Below are positions 1 to 9,060 of a stretch of 64,000 nt of DNA, piece by piece. Position 1 is the stretch's first letter. The number at the start of each line of letters is the position of its first letter. The translations under genes and the position numbers were made by a program. The DNA is taken from assembly GCA_003194525.1 (NCBI GenBank), contig NBIV01000045.1:124001-188000 (forward strand), given 5' to 3'. This stretch comes from Gracilariopsis chorda (Eukaryota > Rhodophyta > Florideophyceae > Gracilariales > Gracilariaceae). The notes below the pieces were generated by a model, which was given only the letters and a program-made list of their open reading frames with translations, was not told the DNA's origin and did not search any database.

Positions 1-676
1 CACCCGTAGTAGAAAGCTTCTCAAACTCTGGAACGCTTGCACGGGTGGCTGGATCATTCCAAGCTTCATCCACCACGGGATCACACGCGTAGGACACTTG
101 ATACAGTCCTTGATCCGGACGTTCAGCACACTCCATGATCGTCGTATCAAGCTGCTGCTGTGGGTGCTGCGGCTGCTGCGGCTGCTGCTGTGGCTTGTGT
201 AAGGGAGCAAGAGTGATCTCATCTTCTTCAAAATCCATGGAAACTGTCATCTGCTCTTCTTGTTGTTCAGCTTGTGGCAGAGCAGGTTGCTGTGGCGGCT
301 GTGAGGAAGCGGTAGTTATCTCATCCTCTTCCACTTCCATCGGAATGGGGATCTTTTGTTTATCTTCAACTTATGGCAGAGAAGGCTGCTGCGACGGCTG
401 TGAGGGAGCAGGATGGATCTCGCCCTCTTCCACTTCCATGGGAACGGGCATCTGTTCTTCTTCTTCAACTTGTGGAAGAGGACGCGCATCTATCTCCACG
501 GTTGTGTTGCCCTCATCAACGCCAGCAGGCCCAGGCATTGGTGGGAGGGTTGGAGGCATCGAAGAGGAAGTTGGTCGTGATGTGGGAACCCTGGAACCAC
601 TTGCCCCAGCGATGCCCGTAGGTGCAGGAGTAACTTCGTCCTCTTCCACGGCTGGTGGCCACCACCTACCTTGCAC
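1..676 (-). pseudogene. Q/P/E-rich coding fragment with three 33-residue repeats, runs off left edge
   Basis: The minus strand is open from 676 to the window edge except for one TAA at 371-373, which sits where the neighbouring repeat copies have a CAA glutamine codon. The product is rich in Pro, Gln and Glu. It contains three 33-residue repeats built on the pattern LPQ..E..QM.V.MEVEE.EI followed by a Gln/Pro stretch. Beyond the repeats, towards the edge, it reads into less biased sequence with two cysteines. No ATG lies at the open end: the frame closes at a TAA at 683-685, so the true start lies elsewhere or was lost when the adjacent solo LTR landed. The long plus-strand frame here is only the Cys/Ser-rich mirror of the CAG-rich strand. 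Function is not recognised; a hinge of a retroelement polyprotein or a host low-complexity protein are both possible. Confidence 0.4.
182..478 (-). repeat. Three tandem 99-bp coding repeats
   Basis: Units at 478-380, 379-281 and 280-182 each encode 33 residues in the same frame. The spacing is exactly 99 bp, so the array grew without breaking the frame. The nonsense codon lies at the third codon of the middle unit. Confidence 0.6.
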
Positions 677-743
677 AGCAAATTAGTATTAGGTCCGAGA
701 AACTCTCAGACTTCCTGGATTGCCGTCAAACGACCAGTATACC

Positions 744-1569
744 TGTGGTGCAATGCCCCAAAGTGGAAAAACACCGAAAGACGTTCGGGATCATCCTCTC
801 ACGAGGTGAACCCAGTTGGGTAGAGCCCTCCTAGAGGTGTCACGGCGAAGCCGGTTTGTAAGACCAAAGACACCTGTCACGACTCGCGCAAGGAGGTGAA
901 GGCGAAGAATCGGTATCCGCGTGAGCGGGGTGTGATCCTCAGTAGAGGTATGTTTCCACGTAAGTGGGGGTGTGTGAGCGGATGCGCACACGAGGGCCGC
1001 GAATAGCGGGAGGTGCTCCCCTAAAAAGGGGAAGAAGGAAGGGCGAAGAGGAGGAAGAGAGGACGAAGTGAGTCGCGAGAGCGACGAACAGGTACGGCAA
1101 TGCCGGTGGACAGGACTACCTATACAGGGCGAAACACCAGTGTGATTGGAACAATTATACTCCCAAAGATGGGCTTCTTTAGATGTACAAGGGGTTAGAT
1201 GTCCCGTGGTTTACGGCGTTTCCCTCCAAGGAGGAGTAGAGCACGCGCGCAAGCGGCAACAACTAGAGCCAATTCCCCAGGTTTGGTTCCCTTGTTTGGG
1301 AAGTTTTACTGGTGCGACGGCAGTGCGCCGTCGCACTAAATACTAGCTTCCCGGAAATGGGTGTGAAAATAATAACTAATATTAACTAAAATACTCCACA
1401 TTTCGTGGCAACATCCACTACTGTGGCCAACCGCGAATTGACCCAAAACCGTGTTCTACGTGTCCATACCCACCATTATGGGGCGTAGTTCATATACACA
1501 CTACATACCCGATAATACTGGGAAAAAGATCAAATACCAAGAATTCCTCCCTAAGGGCGTTGCACTTCA
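744..1569. mobile_element. Solo LTR, copy A (826 bp, TSD ATACC)
   Basis: The element starts TGTGGTGCAATGCCC and ends GGGCGTTGCACTTCA, giving TG..CA termini inside an 11-bp inverted repeat. It is flanked by ATACC at 739-743 and 1570-1574. It is closely similar along its whole length to 45108-45939 and less so to 16402-17195, all in the same orientation. TG..CA ends plus a 5-bp duplication are the signature of an LTR, and no internal retroelement domain follows, so this is a solo LTR left by recombination. The sequence is dense in short hairpins, including stems capped by GTGA and GAGA. The open frames inside it are not coding. Confidence 0.8.
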
Positions 1570-1744
1570 ATACCAGAGAGAAGCACCTGACCTTTTCCTG
1601 ATCTTTGGTACTCAAAGGGTTACTCTTGTCGTGACTTGCAAACGAGCTAGGCCTTGCCTAGGTCCCAGGCCAGCAACAGTGCCCAAAGTAGCAAAAGGTA
1701 ACGACACTGCACTACTAGCAAAGCCGGAATAAGATGTAGAATAT

Positions 1745-2710
1745 TGATTACGATCAGCAAGCGAGATGCATTTTGCACTGCGCCAGAGCAGTCTATATGA
1801 TCTGTGAATTTTTATGCACTAGTACAGTGCAAAATGCCAGCGACGTGTCGTGCAAGCCAGCTGTTACTGCTGAGTAGTTGGCACTGCAGTCATTTATTGT
1901 ACTCCCAGCCACTTCATATCAGAAGCAGTCAAGATGCACCAGCTGGCAGCTGCAGCCACTGATCTTTGCTGCTGCTGCTGGTGAATGTTTTTAATCGGAG
2001 GGAGGCGTTGCGCCAAGAGAGGTTTTTGCACGCGCGTACGGAGGCGAGCGCACGTGTTTATTGACACAACGCTTCCAGTCAATCAACAACACCCCTCCAA
2101 TACATTTGAAAATCATTATAGTACTTGGGATGTTGGGAGGTGTTAAAAATGATTTATAGACATTATTAAAAACGAAGTACATAATTTCAATACGCCTTAT
2201 ACGTTTATGAATTCTGTATGTGTAAGAAAATTGAAGGAAGAGGTTACTCAAATAAAAACGCGCGCATGCCTCCGTAAGCGCGTGCAAAAACCTCTCTTGG
2301 CGCAAAGCCTCCCTTCCAATTAAAAAACTTCACCAGCAGCAGCACCAGCAAAGCCCAAAGCTCATTGGCTGTTGCTGCATGTTCACTGCGGCAGCTGTTA
2401 GGTGGCCGGAACTGAAGCAGTGCAAGCCACCCCGCTGCACAGTGGCTGGCACTGCAGTCATTTTGGGAGTCCCATCCAATCATAATTTACTGTACTCTCC
2501 ATCCACAACTGCAGTGCCCGCCCATCACAAACGCGCAGGCGCTCAAATGCAACTGTATTTTATATTCTCTCTTGCCGCTGCGGCCCTCGCCCTGCCCTCA
2601 CTGTTTTGCAGGCCGTTTGAGAGCGATAGCGAGAAGAAACAGTCACCCTTATTCAGCGGCGCGCAGCGCCGCCTGCGGCTGATGGCTGCTTCCTCTTGTC
2701 TGATGAGAAT
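1745..2710. repeat. Two head-to-head units of the ~515-bp satellite
   Basis: The segment 2110-2710 matches the units of the 60-62 kb array: a GGGAGG/GCGCCAA leader, a CAG-rich stretch, then repeated GTGGCTGGCACTGCAGT and CCAATC blocks. The segment 1745-2080 is the same family reversed. The two are joined through an inverted repeat (1964-2045 against 2268-2353) that includes the motif GCGCCAAGAGAGG and its complement. Between the arms lies about 220 bp with a second, smaller inversion around the AATCATTATA sequence. No protein is supported here. Confidence 0.6.
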
Positions 2711-3588
2711 AAATACTTTGCGATGGTGATATGAAAAATTTAGTAATGCAGATAACGAACTAAAATACTGCTCTAACAGATACTGCACATTCTTTGTAAC
2801 TAACAATGTCCGAGAAAAGATGGAATTTACAGGCACGTAGAAGAGTATTTACTTGGCAGCGGAAAGGCAAGCAGGTGCTGATTGCTGAAGCCGTGAACGA
2901 GCCACTGCGAGTTCTGCTCCAGTAGGAGCAGTCGTTTTGCTTCTTTCAGCGTTCGGCACCCGCTCGCCCCCACAGCTTATCTGCTCTGTATCTTGGGCTT
3001 TGTTTTCCCACCCTCCAAGTCTCTGACACCCTGGTCCACCCTTCTAGGGGCACGTTGTCCTGCTAGGACGTTGCTGTTTGTATCTCAGTTCTACTGACTA
3101 CAGGAAGAGCTGATTATGTCTGCCCTTCGCACCTGACCAAGAATAAAGATCGAGCATAAGCTGTCTTGAAGCCACAAGTAATTGTTATTGTTACGCTTAA
3201 CCTTCGTACTGTAAACTACACCGTCGGCAGCTGTTTCATAATAGAATCCCTTTTTGTTGGCGCCTCATCAGCGGCAAAAAAAATAGTAGATGATTCGTAA
3301 TAGAATCGAGTTTGTACACCCGGTAACCCTTAGCCGCCACGTCAGCTACAACAAGGTAAATGTGAAAAGGCTTTGCTGCATATGATTTCGTTTGCCTTCC
3401 CGTTATCAATGCCGTCTTATTATTGGTGGACCTAATAGATCTTGCGACTCTACAGTGTAACCCGCTGCCGAAGAACACCTTCAACAATGCTTTCCGTGAG
3501 GTAGCGTCGTTGTTGATCTTTCTAGCAATGGTCAATCGCCTATTCATTGCTGCTACAAGGATAACATTTTGTTGAAAGGTCAAGATGT
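2711..3588. other. Intergenic, no gene supported
   Basis: This stretch lies between the satellite and the membrane-protein promoter. A 128-codon frame on the minus strand (3236-3622) has no recognisable domain and overlaps the TATA-like box of the next gene, so I do not call it. Confidence 0.4.
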
Positions 3589-3598
3589 ATCTATAAGA
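3589..3598 (+). promoter_or_regulatory. TATA-like box of the membrane-protein gene
   Basis: The sequence TATCTATAAG ends 94 bases before the ATG at 3692 and is followed by a pyrimidine-rich leader. The same spacing to an ATG recurs for the zinc-finger gene and for the antisense ORF at 16234. Inferred from sequence only. Confidence 0.4.
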
Positions 3599-3691
3599 AG
3601 CTGCAATTCTCTGCCACTGCATTTCCTGTGATCTTCATCGTGTCTCAACCATCTTCCCTGCTTGTATTCCTTCTGATTTCATCCTTCTTCT

Positions 3692-5173
3692 ATGGAGCTC
3701 AACACGAATCTGGCAGTACCCATCTTCAATGTTCTCAAGTATCTTTTTATAACAATAGCAATAGATGGCATAGTGCGCAATGGTCTTGACAGCTTTGAAC
3801 ACTTTCAGCGCCGTTGGTCTCTCTATCGAGGATACTCCGTAACGTTTCAAGCCACTCGAATAGATCGTTACAATCTACTCCAGCAAATTTCTAAAAAACA
3901 CTTCTCGTTATCTATTACGCTTGTCATTTTGACTTTGGCAGCTTATGCCGTCGAGATTGGTCTTGAATTCGCCACAAATTCCAGGTCAACACGGGTTCCA
4001 ATCGCGGGGAAGGTCACCCGTCTAAACTATACAGAAAACATATGTGGTTTAGACACCATCATCTACCCGGGAAATATAGAACGTCTCATAAATTTGGCGG
4101 ACAAGTGTATCATTTTCGAAAACGAGATGTACCGACTCTACCGGCCCATATGGATTACAAATCCAGAAGTTCCATTCCAACCGCTCTGCGAACCAACACC
4201 TGGAAACTTGCTTGCTGAGAGCATGGAAGTTTATGATTCTCTGGAAGGCAAAGGCGAAGAAGCAGCACTTGAAATCGAGAAACTCCGAAGAATTATGCAT
4301 GATCATTCCTACAAAGCGAATGCTGAGGAGGGCCGTTCTTTCTTCACCTTGAGCATTAATTCCACGAACGTTATCGCGAAGTCCCTACACCAGACCTCCA
4401 GTTCCGATGTTTTCCTTTATGCGGTCTTCATGAAGCCCCTGGGTGACACATCAGTCAAATGTTACGGCAACGTATACGGCCGTCGTGGCAGCGGTATGAT
4501 GCGGCTGATGATGTTTGCATGTGTGAACGGTCTCAATCAGAACAGCACACTAGCTTATGCACTGGGCACCAGCTTAGTGGAAAAGGATGTGGGAGAAATC
4601 GACAAAGATTGGAGCACCGTAATTGCTGTTGAAAACCGTCGTTCTGTGTACCGTTTTGCAAGAGGTGTTATAGATGATCGTCTGCAAACCAATGCTGCGG
4701 CTTATGCGGCTTTTATCGCAGATGCCCGACCACAAGATAAGATAAGATTGAACAAGTACGCTATTGCATACCGTAACTGCGAGCAGTTGTCCCTTCCATC
4801 TCGCAATGCCGAATCGTGGGAAGAGCACATTTCCGCCTCCTCCTCAAGGCCGCAAAATGTTGCTACGGTTGAACTTTGGGCACTCATCCTCGTCCTAGCA
4901 TGGGTCATCATTGTTACTGTTTCACGATTCCTGGTTCACTCTGCGGCAGACCGCATGGGCATGCCAAATAGAATTTTTGGTGAACACCAGATTGTATGTC
5001 TATGGTTAAAGGATAAGCAAAAAGAAAGACGTGCAGATTATGATGATAATTCTGTCGAAACATACAAGAAGGGGTATTTGTCGGTTGAGAACGGAGAACT
5101 AAAAGACAGCATAACAGCGACAAAAAGTCCAAGATACGTGGATCGTGATAGGAGGAAAAAATTCAGCCCTTAA
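3692..5173 (+). CDS. Two-pass membrane protein of unknown function (493 aa)
   Basis: This is an uninterrupted 493-codon frame with an ATG in a short pyrimidine-rich leader and a TATA-like box 94 bases upstream. The N-terminal 30 residues are mildly hydrophobic. Clear membrane spans lie at about 71-90 and 394-415. The ~300 residues between them contain several cysteines and the N-glycosylation sequons NYT, NST and NST, which fits a loop facing the lumen or outside. The C-terminal ~75 residues are highly charged, lysine/arginine-rich and probably cytosolic. I recognise no family. Coding use is even and there are no breaks, unlike the mobile elements around it, so I take it as a host gene. It is single-exon and has no obvious operon-like or divergent partner. 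Confidence 0.75.
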   Translation: MELNTNLAVPIFNVLKYLFITIAIDGIVRNGLDSFEHFQRRWSLYRGYSVTFQATRIDRYNLLQQISKKHFSLSITLVILTLAAYAVEIGLEFATNSRSTRVPIAGKVTRLNYTENICGLDTIIYPGNIERLINLADKCIIFENEMYRLYRPIWITNPEVPFQPLCEPTPGNLLAESMEVYDSLEGKGEEAALEIEKLRRIMHDHSYKANAEEGRSFFTLSINSTNVIAKSLHQTSSSDVFLYAVFMKPLGDTSVKCYGNVYGRRGSGMMRLMMFACVNGLNQNSTLAYALGTSLVEKDVGEIDKDWSTVIAVENRRSVYRFARGVIDDRLQTNAAAYAAFIADARPQDKIRLNKYAIAYRNCEQLSLPSRNAESWEEHISASSSRPQNVATVELWALILVLAWVIIVTVSRFLVHSAADRMGMPNRIFGEHQIVCLWLKDKQKERRADYDDNSVETYKKGYLSVENGELKDSITATKSPRYVDRDRRKKFSP

Positions 5174-6311
5174 GCAAGCCCCACGGCCTTTGAACTGCTT
5201 AGCATGTCTGGGATTCTTCGATATGACTTTTGCTTGATGTTTGGTAACGTATTCGGGTTCTACCAAGGAAGAAATTTTTGCAGTGCACACTGGCTAAGCA
5301 AATTAAGAGTTTAAGACTGTACACAAAGCTCCTTGTACACCGAGAAGACCTCATTTGTTCTCACTTGGTTTACGGAGTTTCGGAGAAGAGGGTCACTCCA
5401 TTGAATTTCGATGGCGGTTATTGCATTGAAATATCGTTCTGAGTTGAATTTATTTCTCAACACACACTTTGGATGCCTTTTATGCGAAGCATTTCATACA
5501 ACGTTTTGGAGTTCAGAATCTGAAGCCCAATTTCCAACCCACTGCCCAAACGGGGCTTCGTGAACCCCCGTTTGCACGGAGGGTGAAGCCCTTCACTCTA
5601 CCCAAAGGTTCTGCTCATAGACGTAGAAAGTATCCATGACCTTCTTGATTGGAAGTGGTCACTTTGGTAAAGAAGGGCAATCAAAAACCAGAATTATAAA
5701 ACCATAGACATTCTCAAGTTTCATCATCTGAGCTGAAAAAACATGGGGTAGTATCTGGCGGCTTGGCCGGCACTCGAGCTCCGCCAGAGCCGCCGGCGGT
5801 GCTTTATTGATAATCTGACTGTCAGATTCAGTAAAACGTGTACGTCTACACGTTTCACTGAACGGCTGGCACAGCCCTTCACATGAGAGCCACCAGTTTG
5901 ACTTGCGAAACAAGTTCCAAATGCATTCTCACGTATCTACGATAATGAACGTTATCATGCACACAAATCGCCTGTTTATTTCTTTCCCATGTGGATTTGT
6001 GGATGTAGTGACAACGGACTGGGAATATTTTAGCAGAGAAGACTACGTTTGCACAGTCTGATTCCATTATCCTGGAGCAAAAGCATCTGACATTCCTAAC
6101 GGTGTACCTAGTAGAATCTGCATACAGCTTTTTAGCAAGTCCTTAGAGGGAAGTCGAGGATTCGATAAGGTCCTGGTCGAACCATGCATACGAGTACAGA
6201 GCTGGAAGTGAGGCTCCACTCAGCCCTAAACGCAAGATTTGGAATATCTAAGAACGGAGAAGGAGATTTATTACTGCAGTGTAGATTTCTAGGTGGTAGA
6301 TCTCAGTGTAG
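5174..6311. other. Intergenic, no gene supported
   Basis: No frame here resembles a known protein. The segment contains the perfect-looking hairpin at 5827-5862 and a shorter inverted repeat around 5554-5592 (GGGGCTTC/GAAGCCC-like arms). Remnants of the left end of the PIF/Harbinger copy could begin near 6100-6300. Confidence 0.4.
5827..5862. repeat. 16-bp hairpin with 4-base loop
   Basis: Arms 5827-5842 and 5847-5862 pair at 15 of 16 positions around the loop CGTC. A second small palindrome (TCTGACTGTCAGA) lies just to its left. It could be a terminator-like structure or an end of a short element; no adjacent gene decides this. Confidence 0.6.
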
Positions 6312-6656
6312 CTGATAACTTGGCAGATCAGCCGCCGCCTTCGGTATCAGGATAGGAGCGCAGCAAAGAGTACTTCCAAGGACACGAAACTAAAATCAAG
6401 TGACAAGTGTAAAGAAAAACTTGATTCTAGTGATGCAGAGGTTACACTCACAACGGCGAAGATAGAACGCCCCACCGGAAGGCGTGCAGCCAAAGTAGAG
6501 TCAATCAAGTATAAATACTACGCAACAAAGATCAGGTTGGCCAGAGAGGCTTCAGTCCTGCATAAGAAACGAGCCCAAGAGATACGAAGACACAATGATA
6601 TTGCCCTTTTTGTAAGAGAGTGCAAGCGAGCGGGTTGGTACAACATGTTTACCTGA
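6312..6656 (+). pseudogene. PIF/Harbinger accessory ORF fragment (NAM-associated C-terminal type)
   Basis: The frame is open for 114 codons from a TAG at 6309-6311 to a TGA at 6654-6656, without an initiator that makes sense. It encodes a lysine-rich segment containing RPTGRRAAK followed by a basic helical stretch. The RPxGRKAAK-type motif is the hallmark of the C-terminal domain that follows Myb/trihelix domains in the second ORF of PIF/Harbinger transposons and in related plant proteins. The N-terminal DNA-binding half is missing. It points towards the decayed Harbinger transposase at 7390-8491 on the opposite strand, which fits a two-ORF element with convergent genes. Confidence 0.45.
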
Positions 6657-7389
6657 TGATCGACAGCTCAGAGCTGCAGTGCAACTGCCGATGACTAGAA
6701 CTCCGTTGAGTGTCATTCTCGGAATGACCTCAGTACTTATACTAATTAAAGGGTTGCGATGTAATCACATCTAATGGTCGTATGTCTTAGTGAGTACCAC
6801 TATATTACACTTTTCACAGCCTGCGCTGATTCCACTCTAGAAGCAACAGAGTTTCCGCATATCGCGGAAAAAGCATCTTGAAAGGTTTAGGAAACAAAAT
6901 GCGGAAATGAAGAAAGCAACATAAAAGAACGAGTTCGAACGACGAAAACAGATCCTTCTTTAAATTTGACAGAAATTGCTGTTCTTCACGTAGACGAGAT
7001 ACTCGAAAATTAGCGCTTTCTTCCGCAGGTTACTATGCTGAAAACTTTTCAAAAATACTGTAACCGCCGAAAGTCTCACAAGGGAGCCGGGCGCCGAAGC
7101 AAGCTTGAAAGCGAAGGAACCGCGAACCGTTGGGAAAAAGAACGTGAGGTTTGGCCGTGGTTGTGCAGATGTTAGATGGCGTAGAATTCTCCAGTGAGAC
7201 GGGTAAACTTGCGATTGTCCATTTACTCTCCGTGAATATTGTTATGCATCGTGTCGGAAAGTTTGCTGTCTGTTCTTGTCTCTTAAAAACTGTTGCTGCG
7301 TTTGAAAATTCTGGTACATACATAACTTCTGCATCCGTCCAAACTAGTCAGTAGGAACAAAACACTTCTGTGATTTCGAAATCATTACA

Positions 7390-8491
7390 TTAAAGCCAAC
7401 AGAATTCCCGATCAGTTCTACAGCAATCATCATGTTGTGTAGAATTATGCTCGATTATATGACATGTTTCATCGTCAACACACTCCTGAGTTTAGTTGGA
7501 TAGCGTAGTATATGCCGACGTCCTTTTGTCACACCAGCTGCCCGGTCAATATATTTTCTTCTCGATTCCTGGTACTTTCCAAGGTTTGTCCCCTTTTTCT
7601 TACCTGGTCCATCAATGGTGTGAACAACTATTGAGTGCTTGGGTTATGCACCACCACAAAGAAACATTTAGACTTCTAGTTGTTTCTGGCTGATAGTGTA
7701 TGAAACCTTTGGCGGGAATGTTCCATGCGCAACATTGTTCACCAAAAACGACGTTTCAAGCACATTGATATCGTCTGCGCTACCTAGAGTTCAAACACAT
7801 TCGTGCCAGATCCATAGGTTTCTTCTGCAATTGCCTCAAAAATCACACCCAACTCATGTTCTTTCCCCTTATTATGCCATTGCCATGCAACAAGACAGGT
7901 TTTCCAAAATTAATTGAACAACCAATGCTTCCAATAAATCCCGGACAGCCATTTTATAAGCTACGTCTCAAAAGCTTTTGCAGGTTCCCAGTGTTCGGGG
8001 GTCGTAGATATTCGTCTCCAAATATTTCAATTATACCTCTACAAAACTGTTTCAGCCACTGTAGTGCAGTCGACTGTGTTATTTGAACACATTTGTCAAT
8101 GCTATCTTCCCCAAATTTATAGGCAAGCACTTGTAATCTCGCTGTTACTTTTTGTTCTGTGCTGGATCATAAAAGTCGTGTACAATCTGGATTTTGTTGA
8201 AAGTAAGCATTTTCATCTTCTTTAGTTTGTAACAAATATAGAAGAAAATATTCGATGAGATTCTTGAACGGTGACAGAAAGGTTTTTTATAGTACACTGG
8301 ATTTTATGAAAGAAAGTTCGAGTAAAGCTGTTGATTTCCGTTTAGCACCTTTTGGTGTACATTGGGTGCTTTGCCAGGCTTATATGCTCCATGAGACACG
8401 TTTTTATCGTCCGTATAAGAGCTGCTAAGTACTTCCTCGAGGAGAAGATCAAGAGCTTCATCTAGCTCGTCCTGTTTTCGAACGAGGACAT
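7390..8491 (-). pseudogene. PIF/Harbinger transposase remnant
   Basis: Reading the minus strand in shifting frames gives family landmarks in order: KVTARLQVLAYKFGED, ALQWLKQFCRGIIEIFGDEY, the GFIGSIGC block, EAIAEETYGSG, SADDINVLETSFL, LGKYQESRRKYIDRAAGV, and finally the HNMMIAVE block near 7411-7439. These match the Harbinger DDE transposase layout. In the family the first catalytic Asp lies in GSIDC; here it is Gly. The second Asp (DDIN) is present. The last acidic residue, normally Glu before Arg, is Asp here. At least six stops and several frameshifts break it. It is certainly inactive. Identification rests on motif order, not on an alignment. Confidence 0.6.
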
Positions 8492-9060
8492 GTTACACTG
8501 GGTGTTAGGGGGTAAGTCGGCTGTGCGCCGCACAGTGTGCGGTGAGGATGGCAGAGGACGGAGCAAGTAAGCAAAACAGCAAAGATGTAGGAGCCAATTA
8601 TGGGTTCCCACGTCTACTACGTCTCGCTTGTTCTTGTTTGTTTGCTCCTATTTTCAACCCGCCAGTGGAGATGCTCAAAAAGCTTAGAAAACCGTTTCAG
8701 CCCTTACCAAAGCTTTGAAAAACGTGTACGGCAGAAAGCACGTGCACTGCCAACACATTTCCTGGTTGTTTCAGCAGATCTCAGCAGCCCTCAGCAGCTG
8801 AAGTAATCTGGAAATGATCTGGAAATGTATTGGCTTCTTTTTGCTTCATAAAACTCCGTCGATCGCATGATCCAGCCATTGATTTTGGCCACCTCTATGC
8901 CAGATGAACTTGGGAGGTGGTAAATGAAGCATAGGGTTAACTCTTGAAACCTTGTTCCCCGTGTCACCGCTCAGAGCATCACGAGAAGCCAGTAGATGTA
9001 TCCCAACCTTTCGCGAGTGGCACTACACAACTTCGCTAACCTTCGCTCCCACTACAGATT
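8492..9060. other. Intergenic upstream of the amine oxidase
   Basis: It contains a 68-codon frame (8600-8806) with a hydrophobic N-terminus that could be a short secreted peptide, but nothing else supports it. No clear TATA box is visible at the 95-base spacing seen for other genes here. Confidence 0.35.

Noticed and set aside
135-686. 183-codon plus-strand frame rich in Cys and Ser
   Set aside because: It is the mirror of CAG-rich, in-frame 99-bp repeats on the minus strand, where the composition and the repeat pattern make protein sense.
3236-3622. 128-codon minus-strand frame
   Set aside because: No motif, and it overlaps the putative promoter of the membrane-protein gene.
8600-8806. Short frame with a hydrophobic N-terminus
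   Set aside because: Only 68 codons with no other support; signal-like starts of this length arise by chance.
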